Shown here one piece after another: positions 1-12,497 of a DNA stretch of 64,000 bases. The translations under genes and the position numbers were made by a program. This DNA comes from Chelonoidis abingdonii. Taxonomy: Eukaryota > Chordata > Testudines > Testudinidae. The stretch is taken from the NCBI RefSeq assembly GCF_003597395.2, contig NC_133770.1, positions 94,195,510 to 94,259,509 on the forward strand. The letters run 5' to 3'. The first letter of the stretch is position 1. Each line of letters opens with the position of its first letter. Under the pieces are notes generated by a model. That model saw only the letters and a list, made by a program, of their open reading frames with translations, did no database searches and was not told where the DNA came from.

Positions 1-270
1 GTTACCTAGGCTCCTCGCATTAGTGTACAGACATTTTAACCTTTGGCGTTTGGCTTCACTGACATTCTTTACCCCGTTATGCACAGACATTGTACCACCA
101 GCATCACCTGTTAGTCTGGTATGTACACTACCCTTCCTCCTTATGCCAATTCTTTGTCCACGGCCGTATCCCCTCTTACTTTGTTTAGCTCCCTCTTCAG
201 GTTAAATTCTGGCGTGGAGATCTCCTGGACATCTCCCAACTCTCTACAGCTTCCTCTTGGAAGACTAATT
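1..270 (-). mobile_element. LINE fragment, start of ORF2 endonuclease (CR1/L3-like)
   Basis: Read on the minus strand, bases 1 to about 105 give an open frame containing AKRQRLKCLYTNARSLGN. This is the typical start of the AP-endonuclease domain of CR1-clade LINEs, and the CR1 at 42380 begins its endonuclease with a very similar KCLYTNARSL. The element runs off the left edge, so only its 5' side is visible. Upstream sequence to about 270 appears to belong to it but has stops. It lies downstream of the DPY19L1 3' end. The exact clade is inferred. Confidence 0.55.
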
Positions 271-594
271 TTTACAATATTTTTTTTTTTTATTAGGAAC
301 AAATCTCAGTAAATTGAATAATTGAAACTTAAAATTTAGGAATGAATTTCCACTCCAGTCAACATTTTGGGTTAGGCTCATGATTATGTTTTGTGCCTAC
401 ATTACTAGTGACATTTGTAAGGAAAGGAAAATGGAGGTTGGAAGAATTTTTTTAAAGCGTTAGAGACTCCTTATATGTTCCATATCATTTGGCAAAGACT
501 ATTAATCTATGTAGCTGTCATGCCTGTACCTGACATGATTATAATAAATTCTATAAAATGTGATGTTTATGGTGAGTAAAAATACAAAAACACA
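271..594. other. AT-rich intergenic stretch, nothing recognised
   Basis: Between the LINE fragment and the presumed DPY19L1 polyadenylation site I see no coding signal, terminal repeat or known repeat. It contains a poly-T run near 281-291 that could be part of an old element junction. Confidence 0.4.
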
Positions 595-2538
595 TTGCAT
601 GAATTTTTTTATTTAACTACATACAAGTACATGTGAACAATTGGCATAAACCCCATAAAAATACAGTACTTTTTTGTGCTGTAACACTATTTAGTCACAA
701 AGTTTATATATAAAGATATCCTTTTTACTGCTTTCTTGAAACTCATCAACATATTTAAAAAAATTCTCGTCTCCTAAGCCCTTTTTAGTGATCCAGTTTC
801 CTTAGAAACTTTACCAAAAATGTATTTTTGTAAAAGTTAAAAAGTTAATATGTATTTTCAACCCTTTATCTGCACCCTCCCAATAAAGCAATTTTTTTAA
901 AAAAATCAAATACATAAAATACTGATCAGCTTTTATTCCACAGTTTTCACATATTTTCAACATTTTATTACTACTGTCACAGCTGTAAACGGTTTATTTC
1001 TACAGCATCTATTACTGCTAGATGCAGTCAAGGCTGAATATCTAGTACAGCCACCTAGACCACTGTCATATCATTAGGCTGCTGATTGAACAATGAACAT
1101 TTATATAGTCTCAAAAGTTACAAATCTACATTACTTGTGATGTTTTCTAGTGGCTGTAACATATCAAATTTATAACATCTTGTTTGTTAATAGTCTGTAC
1201 GGTATCCTTGCTCTACTATACTGGGAAGTGAATTCCCCTGTGAATTGAAGTCCTGTATCCACAATGTCAGGGCCACATTATGGTGAGAGAAATAAGAAAA
1301 AACTTCAAAGCAGGAAGGATAATTGCACTCTACATGGTCAGACAATTCAAGGAGAGTATATTTAATATTCGGTTTAGTGATTAAATTTACACAAACTTTT
1401 GACCATAATCATAGTACAGTCAGGTTGATTTTGTTACAAGGTTTTTCTTCAGTATTATTTGGATACTTATAAAAACTATTTTTAAAAACCAGGATTAGTT
1501 AAATAAAGCTAGATGTCCAACGTACAACAGAATCTTTAAACAGGCTTTAATAGATGGGGAAAGAAAATGTGATATGAACTAGATGCAGCATTTCCTACAG
1601 AATTAAGATGTAGCTCTAGCACTGTTAAGGCAGTGCAGAATTTATTCTATTACCTTACTAAAGCTACACAACAACAAGAACAAATGACAGATTTTGCCTG
1701 AATAAAGTATTTTCCCTTCTTAAACTTCACATGTGCATGTCTGGTTGTTTTGAATGTACAAGAATGTTAAAAATCCTTGGGCAATCAGAGGCTAAGCTAC
1801 CGGTCAGTTGCATTTGTTTAATTTTTTTTTAGAATTAATATTGAAGTTAAGGTTCCAAGCACATGCAAAGTGCACATCATCTAAAGTGTGCAGTTTCAAG
1901 ATTGTTTAAAAACTATTTCCATTTAAAAAGACAAACTTAAGGCCTGACATGTTTTTAAAGTGATCCAAAACTATTATCAACTCTTCTTCAGTTTCTCTTA
2001 AAACCATCCTTCACACAGATAAAGAAATTGTGTGACTTCTTCAGAAATGTGTAATCAGTATCATGTTATCCAAAGAGAAGTACGAGGAGTGATCATTATA
2101 CTGTGATGGTGATTTAAGAAGTCTGCTGCTAGATGCTTCAGCGCTATCCATTAGTTCATAATTACTAGCACCAATGGTTTAAATAATCTTGCTTTGCTAA
2201 GACAGACTGACAGCATTGTTTCACAATTTGATTGGTTTTGAGAACTGTTGTTACCTCCTACAGCCACTTAACTTTTGTTTGGATCAGTATTTATTAAAGA
2301 GAGTGTCCTAACATATAATCATTTGCATAGCAAACCTTAAGAGACTGACCCTGAAATAGAAATCCAAACTGTCAGGTTAAGGTACTTCTATAATCAGAAT
2401 TCCTTTAAAATGACAAAAAATTAAAAATACACATTTCCTCATTTTAAGTTTAGTATAAAAGGTGTTTCTGATTTAGAATTTTGATACGGTTACCAGTTAA
2501 AAAGTTGAAAAAGTTTGACAGTTCTTTGCACTGAAGTG
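595..2538 (-). other. DPY19L1: DPY19L1 3' UTR (predicted)
   Basis: This stretch directly follows the stop codon on the minus strand. It is AT-rich, has no recognisable transposon and holds several AATAAA hexamers, as expected for a long 3' UTR. Its extent is inferred from the best polyadenylation signal at 608-613; transcript data would be needed to choose among the sites. Confidence 0.5.
608..613 (-). promoter_or_regulatory. DPY19L1: candidate distal polyadenylation signal of DPY19L1
   Basis: The minus strand reads AATAAA here. It is followed within about 40 nt by a U/GU-rich stretch (TGTGTTTTTGTATTTTT on the minus strand, about 577-593), the usual arrangement for cleavage near 585-600. Other AATAAA hexamers occur further upstream in the 3' UTR (for example near 965, 990 and 2290) and could be alternative sites. 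Confidence 0.45.
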
Positions 2539-2695
2539 TTACTCCCTTGTAACCTTCAAGATTCTGTAAACACTGTTCTGGAATACTGTGTTGAAATATG
2601 GCCGGGGATCCTTACTCATAAGGTTACATAAAGGAATTTTGCCAGCATTGGCAGGGTCTTCCACATCCCAAATTTCAGGCATACTGCAACCGGGC
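2539..2695 (-). CDS. DPY19L1: DPY19L1 last coding exon (C-terminus and stop)
   Basis: The acceptor TCTAG precedes base 2695 on the minus strand. The exon supplies the last base of a Lys codon, then 51 codons and a TAA stop at 2539-2541. The peptide begins PGCSMPEIWDVEDPANAGK and ends in SVYRILKVTRE, the conserved ER-luminal C-terminus of the DPY19L1/L2 clade. The last residues differ from the human paralogues as I remember them, as expected for a distant species. Confidence 0.92.
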
Positions 2696-3089
2696 CTAGA
2701 AAATATTTGAATATGTAAACAGAAATAAAGAAGGACACGTAAGGAAATGTAATCAAAGAAACATATGGCAAGTTTGTTTTATAAACTAAGGGTTAAAAAT
2801 GACTGACCTACAAAGGGGAAAAAAGAACTCTTGCTTCTTTATGATGAATTACAGAAAGCGCACTTAGGTTTTCTTTAAAGGTTTTTTTCACTTGTCTTTA
2901 CATTGGAAATACAAGTCAGATTGGAGAATAAGTGAAAAAATGGTTACTTACCTTTCATAACTGTTGTTCTTTGAGATATGTTGGTCATGTCCATTTGATT
3001 CTAGGTGTGTGCACACCCACATGCGTGGTCGGTGATTATTCCCTTAGCAGTGTTCATAGGGTTGGCTGTGGAGCCCTAGAGTGCCATGC

Positions 3090-3707
3090 TCACATGTCAG
3101 TATACTTGGTGCTGCCATCCCTATGCCCTCTCAGTTCCTTCCTGTCAGCAACTCCAACAGAGGGGTGGGTAATGGAATGGACATGAGCAACACATCTAGA
3201 AGAACAACAGTTACGAAAGGTAGGTAACCATTTTTCTTCTTCAAGTGCTTGCTCATGTCGATTCCATTCAAGGTGACTCATAAGCAGTATACATGGAAGT
3301 AGGCTCGGAGTTCTTGGTCTTGCAGCTTGCAACACTCCTCTGCCAAAGCCAGCATCGTCTCGAGCTTGATGGGTAAGTGCATAATGAGACGTGAACTTAT
3401 GGACAGATGACAAGGTAGCGGCTCTACCGATCTCTTGGATTGGCACCTGTGCCAGGAAGGCCACTGATGACACTTGCACTCTAGTTGAGTGTGCCCTCAC
3501 AAGCACTTTTGCTAGCTCACAGCAGTAGCAGATACAGGCTGTGATCCAGAATGAAATTCTCTGAGCAGACACTGGATGACTTTTCATCCTGTCTGCCACC
3601 ACCAGAGGCTCAAAAGGAGGCCCCATGAGCTGTGACAGCACAAGGTTCAAGTCCCAAGGAGGGACAGGACCCCAGACGTGAGGGTAGAGATGCTCCAGAG
3701 CTTTCAA
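3090..3707 (-). pseudogene. DIRS-A tyrosine recombinase remnant
   Basis: The frame contains LNLVLSQLMGPPFEPL, then joins directly to MKSHPVSAQRISFWITACI, AHSTRVQVSSVAFLAQVPIQ and a final HKFTSHYAL. Compared with copy B, the middle of the enzyme carrying the first catalytic Arg (the ARRVSEL block) is missing, while the HxxR box and the final Tyr region remain. The upstream part of the recombinase continues at 3610-3891 in another frame. It is a dead gene. Confidence 0.75.
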
Positions 3708-4227
3708 AAACTAGGCCATCACATTTTGAACGAAGACCAACCTGCCCTGAAGCAGAGGGTGGAAGGCTGAAACAGTGGCCAGGTGGACCCTGATAGATGA
3801 CAGGGACAATCTTTGTAGTTTGAGGTGCGGAAGATAATCCAGAAAGGCCTGGATACATCATTACAAGGCCCAGCACATGAACCTTTTCCACTTGGCCAGG
3901 TAAGTTGCTCTGGTGGAGGGTTTTCTGCTACCCAACAAGACCCGCTGAATCCGGGCCGAGCATTCCCATTCTTCCGCATTCAGCCATGCAGTAGCCATGC
4001 TGTCAAGTGCAATGTTGCCAGGTTTGGGTGCAGAAGACATCCATGTTTCTGAGACAGCAGGTCCAGCCAGAGAGGTAGCTGCAGCGGGACAGCTACTGAA
4101 AGATCCAGCAGTGTGCCAAACCAGTTCTATCGAGGCCACGTGGGGACTATCAGAATAACCTTTACCCTGTCCTGTTTGATCTTCACAAGGACTGTGGCTC
4201 AACAGCACTGGCAGGAAGGCGCATACA

Positions 4228-4967
4228 TCAGGGCCCCTGACCAAGGGAGCAGAAAGGCATCTGACAGGGAGCCCCTGTCCATACCCCAGATTGAACAGAA
4301 CATGTGGCATTTCCTGTTCTGACAGGACAGGAAAAAGTCCACCTGGGAATTCCCCAGATGATCATACTGACCTCTTCCAGCTGGAGAAAACACTCTTGGC
4401 AAGATGAGAAGGTCCTGCCGAGGTGATCTGCTAACACGTTCCTGGTCCTGGGCAGATGCACGCCTACCAGATGAATGGCATGCCACGCACAGAAGTTCCA
4501 GTGGTGGAGAGCTTCTTGGCAAAGGGCCAACAACATGGCTCCACCGTGAATGTTGATGTAATGCATCGCAGCAGTATTGTTCGTCAGGACCTGCACCACC
4601 TTGCCTTCAGGTGAGGCAAGAAAGCCTGACAGGCCAGGCGAACCGCTCTGAGCTCCCTGACTTGTTGAGGTGTCGCAGGTCCAGAATAAGTCAGGTCCCA
4701 TTTTGCTTTCAGGATTAGGAAGTAGAGGGAGTAGAAACCTTTTCCTTTTATGTCCCAAGGTACCTTCTCCACCACCCCCAAGTGCAGGACGTTCTTGATC
4801 TCTTGAACAAGGAATTGCTTGTGAGACGGGTCCCTGAAGAGGGACGGGGAATGGGTGGGGTGGGAGGGACAGCCAAGAATTGCAGGGTGTAGCCTGGAGA
4901 TACTATCTCTAGCACCTAGTGGTTCGAGGTGATTCATGACCAGTATGAATGGTAGGGACGAAGACAA
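4228..4967 (-). pseudogene. DIRS-A reverse transcriptase/RNase H remnant
   Basis: Reading from 4967 downward, SLFRDPSHKQFLVQEIKNVL and KGKGFYSLYFLILKAKWDL match the N-terminal RT segment of copy B. The frame then jumps to RELRAVRLACQAFLPHL and VLTNNTAAMHYINIHGG, which are RNase H-region sequences. RT motifs A to C, including the YxDD box, are absent. This marks a deletion of well over 150 codons plus frameshifts. Confidence 0.72.
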
Positions 4968-5320
4968 TTGAGGAAAGAATGATGTGGATCCAGGGAGTTA
5001 ATGGGGACGTCACTCTCGAGTGCACCTTCAAAATGAGCACTTCTGGCCCCCAGGATGCTTTGCCGAACTGGGTTGCTTGAGTGAACAGGAGGAGGAAAGG
5101 CGGTGATGACTAAAGCTCATGTTTCTATCCCTTCTCCTTGCAGACTCCTGTTGAGGCCGTCAAGGCCTTGGCAGCGGTGGTGGCCGAAACTGCTTCTTCG
5201 TTAATTGTGGCGTATGCAGACACAGCGAGTGAAGGGTGGCCCATGCAGCCTTGCATCAGTCTGCTCCACAAAGAGATCATCCCCATCAAATGGGAGATCA
5301 TGAATTGAGGCCTGCATTTC

Positions 5321-7295
5321 CTAGGATGGGCCAGCGGTCTGAAGCCAGAAGCTGCACCTCACGACCACCAACGATGTAAACACCCTAGCCGCTGAATTGG
5401 CCACATTCCACACCATTTGGAGGGAGCACCTTGCTGCTGGACCCTGCTCCACCAGCGTACCAAACTCCTGGGCCATGTCCTGGGGCAGGGACTCCTTGAA
5501 CTTATGGAGAGTCTCCCATAAGTTGAAATTGTTTCTGCTGAAAAGAGTCTGGTGGTTCACCACCTGGAACTGAAGTCTGACCATTGAATAAATTTTCCTT
5601 CCGAAAAGCTCTAGCCTCTTGGCCTCTATTTTTGGGGTCAAACTGGTGTGCCCGTTTGTCCTTCTCGTTAGCTGCTGAGACGACCAGCAAGCCTGGAGGC
5701 AGGGGGGTATATAAGTACTCGAACCCGATGGCTGGCATAAAGTACTTTTTCTCAGCCCTCTTGGAGGTGGGAGGGATGGGCGACAAGGTTTGCCAGAGGA
5801 CCTTACTTTTTTTAAGACTCCATTGTGCACTGGTAGTGCAATAAGGACAGGGCTAGATTCCGAGAGCATACTGAACAGGATGTCTGCCTGTTTAGTCATC
5901 TCCTCTACCTCCAGGCCCAAGATCTTGGCCACCCGTTGAAGCACGGCCTGGTGCTCTTTGAAGTCATTTGGCAGGCTGGCACTCAAGCCCCACTCCCCAT
6001 CTCATTCGGGAATGAGGATAATGACTGGACCATTGGGGGAGGCCCTGGGGCATGATACCCCGAGGGGAAGAGGGTTTTGGGGTGGACACTCACTCCTCTA
6101 TCACGACCTCTAAGTGCACTTTGAGCACTGAGCCTGGTGCCGCCAGCTGTTGCTCTGAGGAGGCAGCCAATGAATGGTGAGAAGGGGACATCGACATCAC
6201 AGGCATACCGCACGCACTCCAGTAGGGCCACTGTCCTGGCCACTGGCTGTGTTGCCAAGATGGCATCGCTGAGATCGATGCAGCCTCAGATGCCCAACTG
6301 TGCCAGTGATGCCTCGGTGAGGGACTGAATTCCCTCTCTGTGCCAGAGGAATCCCCTTCTGGTGATCATGGTGGGGCTGTCGATGCCTGCATCTGGTGGC
6401 TAACCATTGCCACTGGAGACTGGCATTTTGAATAGGAGGACCGGGGGTGGTAGGACTGGTACCGCGACAGAGACCGTTCCCAAGCTGCGGGGGATGGGGA
6501 TCTGTGCCGAGAAGATGACCAGAGGGAAGGGACAGGCGCCTCCCCCTAGGAGATCTGCGTTGAGAGGGAAAAGACCGCAATCGCGGTGCAGGTGATCTAA
6601 GGCAACCCGCGGAGGACCTGGATTGTGAAGCCGGAGATCTGTGGTGCAGAGACGGAGAGCGTTATCTTGGTTCTGGGGAGCAGCGATGCTCATTTGCCCT
6701 CTGACGGGGCTTGACGGCTGGCTTGACCTTGTAGGGAGCCTTTACTGCTTCCTGAGACGCACATGGCACTGGCGACGCTGGTAGAGGCCTCTGCGCACCG
6801 GGAAAGCCTTGGAAGGTGTCAACCCCGCCATAAGCCTGCATCCCCAAGCGCTCCCAGGAGTTGGTAGTGGATCTGTTAGGGGGCATGGGGCCCCCATTGG
6901 GGAGGCACATCCATGTGGCTCTAGTGCTGCCCGAATTGGGTCCTTTGCCTGATACCCCAGAGCCTTTCTTGTTCGGTGCTGGGGAGCCGTCTTTCCTGGA
7001 CTTCTTTTTGGGCACCAGTGCTGGAGAGTGGTGCCAGGGGTGCATTACGCACCAAGGCCGAAGTGCTAGGGGTAGAGTCTGGCCGGGAAGGCTTGGAAGC
7101 CGGGTGGAGAGCAGTTTCCATAAGGAGGGCCCTCAAATGAATGTTACGCTCTTTCTGGGTCCTTGGTTGAAAGTTCTTACAGATGCAACACTTGTCTTTC
7201 ACATGCAATTCCCCCAGGCGGCTGCTATGGGGGTCACTAACAGGCATAAGCCTGTTGCAGTCAGAGCAGGGCGTAAAACCTGGAGACCACGGCAT
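5321..7295 (-). pseudogene. DIRS-A Gag remnant
   Basis: The N-terminal part (6921-7295) has a Cys/His cluster: CSDC, then H, then CCIC, followed by FQPRTQKERN. This suggests a small zinc-binding module. Further on, HQAVLQRVAKILGLEVEEM (about 5900) and LWETLHKFKESLPQDMAQEF (about 5510) match the C-terminal Gag region of copy B. Several frames are needed to read it, so it is frameshifted. The zinc ligands are better kept here than in copy B. Confidence 0.65.
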
Positions 7296-8369
7296 GCTCC
7301 ACCTGGAGCAAAGGCTGTGTTGGGACTCTAACTTCTAACTACGCTACTTAAAGACCACTTAAACACTAACAACTATGAACAGACTGTTTACAAGGCCCTA
7401 GGGCTTGAAGACAGTAGAAACGAAACAGATAGCTCTTGCTAGGCAAGGAAAATGCACTCTGACTAACCACCATGAGAGGTAAGAAGAACTGAGAGGGCAT
7501 AGGGCTGGCGGTGCCTAATATACCGACGCATGGGTGCGGCACTCAAGAGGGCGCCACAGCTGACCCTCCGGATACCACTAAGGCAAAAATCTCAGATGAC
7601 CATGCACATACCTAGAATGGAATTGACATGAGCAAGCATCCAAAGAAGAAATTATATTACAAGATAAAAGAAAAAAGTATATAGTCAAAAAAATCTTGTT
7701 TGGGTTTTGTAACATCTATTTCATTTCCAGTAAAAAAATTGCAGAAAAAATTCAAACACCTTTGGACTTCATCATACATACACATCTGCAACTGCCTTCA
7801 TAGCATAGTGATCTGCTTGCTCTGCATTAACTTTAATTGTGTTCCACAATTAGGTTTAAGGTTACAATCCTAAAATGTTCACACAGAAGCTTAACTTTAC
7901 ACATATGAATACAGTCAATAGAACTACTGTGTGTAGAGTTACATGTGTATTTGAAGGATCTGGGCCCAAATTTGTTTCTCGTACTTAATTGTGGTTAAGG
8001 ATAAATGTAAATTCAAATGGCATATCTAACACAAATTAGCTAATATCTAATGTTCATGTACCTGTGAGTGTTTGAACAACATACCCCAACGTAAAGAGGC
8101 TCAGTGACTGTGAAAGTTCTCAGAGTTGTAAAGTCTGTTTTTCTATTCACACATCTCAAATCTGTTTGTGTAGGTAGAGAGCCTGGCTCTGTCTGTATTA
8201 ATTCAATTCATACAGTTTAAGAACTTGTGCTAAATGTGAAATAAATCTGCAAGTTCTAGTGACAGGGTTACTATAATTCTCCCATCAACCTCCACAATCC
8301 AAAGACAAGATCCAGTATATCCTCAGCTATACTTTGGACAGAATATTGATGCTGAATACTAATACTCAC

Positions 8370-8495
8370 TTAGTTCTTCTTATGCACCACGACTCTTCTA
8401 AGATGTAATAATTCACTCCTAGTTTTAACAATTCTTTTTTCACTTCTTTTGCTGGTTTTCGACTATACATGGAATACACTATTTTAGTTCTGGCC
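8370..8495 (-). CDS. DPY19L1: DPY19L1 penultimate exon
   Basis: The acceptor TTTCAAAG precedes base 8495 and the donor AA|GTGAGT follows base 8370. It enters with the last base of an Arg codon and leaves with two bases of Lys, matching both neighbours. The peptide ARTKIVYSMYSRKPAKEVKK, then LGVNYYILEESWCIRRT, is strongly conserved in the DPY19L1/L2 luminal domain. Confidence 0.93.
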
Positions 8496-8590
8496 CTTTG
8501 AAAAGAAAAAAAATCCATGAAAGTTGTTAGCAAATCGGATGGAAGGGTGGGGAGAACCAAATTATTTAGGATGGATAAAATAGCGAGACT

Positions 8591-10568
8591 GGGGCCTGGT
8601 CTACACTACAAGTTTATATTGAATTTAGCAGCGTTAAATCGCTTTAACCTTTCACCTGTCCACACAACGAAGTCCTTTATATCGATATAAAGGGCTCTTA
8701 ATACCGATATCTGTAATCCTCCCCGACGAGGGGAGTAGCGCTGAAATCGGTATTGCCATTTCAGATTAGGGTTAGTGTGGCCGCAATTCAACGGTATTGG
8801 CCTCCGGGCGCTATCCCACAGTGCACCATTGTGACTGCTCTGGACAGCAATCTGAACTTGGATGCACTGGCCAGGTAGACAGGAAAAGCCCCGCGAACTT
8901 TTGAATGTCATTTCCTATTTGTCCAGCATGGAGCGCAGATCAGCACGGGTGATCATGCAGTGCCAGAATCAAAAAAGAGCTCCAGCATAGACCGTACGGG
9001 AGATACTGAATTTGATCTCTGTATGGGGAGATGAATCTGTTCTATCAGAACTCCATTCCAAAAGACGAAATGCCAAAGCATTTGAAAAAATCTCCAAGGC
9101 TCTGATAGACAGAGGCCACAGCAGGGACTCAACACAGTGCTGCGTGACAAGCTAACGGAAAGCCAAAGAATCAAATGGACGCTCATGGAGGGAGGGAGGG
9201 GGGACTGAGGACTCGAGCTATCTCACAATTCCCACAATCTCCGAAAACCATTTGCATTCTTGGCTGAGCTCCCAATGCCTGAAGGGTCAAAAACATTGTC
9301 GCGGGTGGTTCAGGGTATATGTCATCAATCTCCTCCCCTCCCAGTGAAAGAAAAGGGAAAAAACATCATTTCTTGCCTTTTTTCAATGTCACTATATGTC
9401 TACTGCATGCTGCTGGTAGATGCAGTGCTGCAGCGCTGAACAGCAGCATCCCCTCCCCTTTCCTTCCTGATGGTAGACGGTGCAATATGCTTGGTAGCCG
9501 TCCTCATTGTCCCGTGAGTGCTCCTGGCTGGCCTTGGTGAGGTCAGCCGGGGGCACCTGGGTCATTCCCTTCTTTAAGCTTTGTCTCCTGGAGATTCAGT
9601 TCTGCCTGGACTATCCTAGCAGCTGGAGGCTGCGCTCCACCCCGTTTTATCTCAATAAAGTCAGTGTTTCTTATTCATGCATTCTATATTACTTCATCAC
9701 ACAAATGGGGGGATAACTGCCATGGTAGCCCAGGAGGGGTACGGGAGGAGGGAAGCAACGGATGGGGTTGTTGCAGGGGCACCCCCTAGAATGGCATGCA
9801 GCTCATCATTTCTGCGGGATGTCTGGGGTTCTGACCCAGAACGGCTGTGCTCTCTGGTTCTTTAGTAGACTTGCCCGATATTCTAGGCAGGACTGACTCT
9901 ACCTTTAGACAAAACGTAAAGAAGGGAATGACCGGGGAGTCATTCCCATTTTTGTCCATGCGCCCCTGGCTGACCTCACTGAGGCCAGTCAGAAGCACCC
10001 ATGACAGCAGTAGATGGTACAACAGGACTGGTAACCGTCATTGCCAATTTCCAAAGCAGCAGACAGTACAATAGGCCTGGTAACCGTCTCTGCTAACTTG
10101 CAATGGCAAGTGAATGCTGCTGTGTAGCACTGCAATACCGCGTCTGTCAGCAGCATCCAGTAGACATACAGCGACAGTGAAAAAAGGCTAAATGGACTCC
10201 ATGGTTGCCGTGCTATGGCGTCTGCCAGGGCAATCCAGGGAAAAGAGTGCAAAATGATTGTCTGCCGTTGCTTTCATGGAGGGAGGATTGACTGACGACA
10301 TTTACCCAGAATCACACACGACACTGTTTTTGCCCCATCATGCATTGGGATCTCAACCCAGAATTCCAATGGGCTGGGGAAACTGCGGGGACTATGGGAT
10401 AGCTACCCACAGTGCAACACTCCGGAAATCGACGCTAGCCTCGGTACATGGATGCACACCGCCAAATTAATGTGCTTAGTGTGGCCGCGTGCACTCGACT
10501 TTATACAATCTGTTTCCAAATACCGGTTTCTGTAAAATCAGAATAATCCCATAGTGCAGACATACCCT
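8591..10568. mobile_element. non-autonomous DNA transposon, hAT-like, about 2 kb
   Basis: The ends are imperfect inverted repeats: GGGGCCTGGTCTACACTAC on the left against AGGGTATGTCTGCACTATG read inward from the right. The flanking octamers GCGAGACT and GAGATACT match at six of eight positions, which fits a decayed 8-bp duplication of the hAT type. There is no transposase reading frame. I recognise the left-end sequence as a repeat common in turtle genomes; the superfamily is inferred from the ends only and PIF/Harbinger is an alternative. Confidence 0.6.
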
Positions 10569-10576
10569 GAGATACT

Positions 10577-11882
10577 ATAATGAGGGGGGTTGTATAAAAA
10601 AGGCAGACCGCTTTGTAAGAAAAGCATGTAATAAACCCAAGTACTCTAACATAAATATAAGTTTAACATTTCTTAAGTTATTTGCCCTCCTATTTTAGGC
10701 ATGGCAACAGGAAACACTGCAGCTTATTATTTCATTCCCACTGTGTATCACTTGTGGGAGAGAAGCAATGACTTTCTACTGAACTGGTCTTTAGGACACA
10801 TTTATATTTTAGATGATTCAGTTCCAGCCATTTTGTTCTAACTTCATTCAGATTCATTCCACAGATTTTGACTGAAGTGGGTTACGTTTCTTCTGGTTTA
10901 ATGAGAAACAAGACGAATGTCCTGGGTGGACCCCTGTTTGCCCTCCCAGGAAAGTGAGTTTCCTTAGATTTGTAAAAAGACACTGAGACAGAACTTGTTT
11001 CTTTCCATTTCCCACTGGACTGAACAGAACATGACTTTAGTTTAAAGACAAGAAAGGGTGAGCAGAATCACCAAAAAGGAAAGCCTGGCATTATGATCTA
11101 CTGTCAATGCACTGAAGTAATGTACATAACCATATAATAACCTTAACAGAATTCTATTTGTCCTTAAAAGAGAAGGTTAGTGAAAGTCTGAAGACACGCA
11201 GTGAATCATTTAGAATATTCTCCACGAAACCCTGTCAGTCTAGTGCTCATATGATTGTGGGGTGGGGAAGTAAGGCAAATAGCTGTTTTGCAGACTTGTC
11301 CCAAAATAGTAAGGCTCTGATACCAAGTACAGTTGAAGGGGATTGTCTGGAGACAGAGAGCAACATGATTGTAGTTGAGTCTTACATCTGAATATAAACA
11401 TACGATAAACATGTGGCAATATCTGTGTGCTCCCCTTCCCCTATCCTCTTTCCACAAACTCGAGTTGTCAAAAACTGTTGCAATGATACTTGTGGATAAG
11501 ATGCAAGATGTTAAACTTTTTAAATAAATGAATTTCAGAAGTCAATTTACACAAAAAAGTTTAGGTTCTGAAAATTGCTAGGAAAACAAATTAAGCCATC
11601 AAATGCCATATGAAATGAACTGACCAAAAAAGTCTGTGCAAAATTTGAATTTCAATCAGTCTTAATAAAAGAAGTTCCTAACTTAATAATCAACATTTAA
11701 ATAATATGATTTAATACATCAAGAAAACACAACCCTTGTTTACAGTAATATTTAAGTCAATAAAGCTGCAGTCTTGAGAATTGGTCTGTTCACTGGGCCA
11801 TGGGAAAACAGAGCAACAAGAGGTAGATTTAGTAGCAGGATGTTGCTTCAGACTTCATAATTACACAATATTTTTTATTACT
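10577..11882. other. intronic stretch, nothing recognised
   Basis: AT-rich intron sequence between two DNA transposons. I see no terminal repeats, coding frames with family motifs or splice-flanked exon here. Confidence 0.4.
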
Positions 11883-11883
11883 A

Positions 11884-12172
11884 AGGCTATATTTATACTT
11901 TAAATGCTACAGTGGCACAACTGCAACTGCATTACCGTAGCACTTCAGTGTATTGAGGACCTATGCTGACGATTGGGCTTCTCCCATTGGTGTAGGTAAT
12001 CCACCTTCCCAACAGGCAGTAACTCAGCCAACGGAAGAATTCTTCTGTTGATCTAGAGCTGTCTACACCAGGGGCTAGGTTGGTTTAACTACGCAACATG
12101 GTGGTGTGGACTTTTCATGCCCCTGAGTGACAAAGCTGAGTCGACCTAACTTTTTAGTGTAGAGCAGCCTTA
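11884..12172. mobile_element. MITE of about 290 bp
   Basis: The ends are inverted: AAGGCTATATTTATACT on the left and AAGGCTGCTCTACACTAAAA read inward from the right. The interior resembles a common turtle short DNA element and includes its own short inverted segments. It shares the TCTACACTA core with the ends of the 8591-10568 element, so the two may be related. The target duplication is not clear. Confidence 0.5.
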
Positions 12173-12397
12173 AGTCTGAACCATTACCGTGTCTCTACTA
12201 CTTCTATCCCACAATGGACTATTGTCCTTCAACTTGTTGATGACTATTTTAAAACAATGTTGATTATTCAAATAAAAATATGGTCTAGAACTTCATGGAT
12301 TTTAAAAAAAATTGTACTAGACAACATGATGATCATTACTATTGTACATCACAAGGCTAAAATAGCTAGAGGAATAAAACTGAACTTCGAAATTTAC

Positions 12398-12497
12398 CTC
12401 AGCCCTGCATCTTCATAATGGGGATGATTTACAATAGGTCGAAGGGCAGACAACTTGACACTTGCCATTGTAGGCATCGCTCCTGCAAAAACAGTAT
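12398..12497 (-). CDS. DPY19L1: DPY19L1 exon (luminal domain)
   Basis: The acceptor TATTTCAG precedes base 12497 and the donor GAG|GTAA follows base 12398. Its first two bases complete an Asp codon split with the upstream exon, and its last two bases begin an Arg. It encodes [20 protein letters not shown] and then [12 protein letters not shown], the most conserved block of the C-terminal luminal domain. Confidence 0.94.

Larger units (their letters stand above)
2941..7650 (-). mobile_element. DIRS retrotransposon copy A, degenerate
   Basis: This is a tyrosine-recombinase (DIRS-type) retrotransposon read right to left. The left terminal repeat (2941 onward, TGGTTACTTACCTTTC) recurs inverted at about 3165-3230, next to sequence matching the inverse of the right end (near 7600-7650). 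That is the internal complementary region of DIRS elements. Inside lie degraded Gag, RT/RNase H and recombinase segments in the same order as in copy B at 42529-48555. Most of the RT core and the centre of the recombinase are deleted, so it cannot be autonomous. No target duplication is seen, as expected for this class. It fills most of the last DPY19L1 intron in gene sense. Confidence 0.85.
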
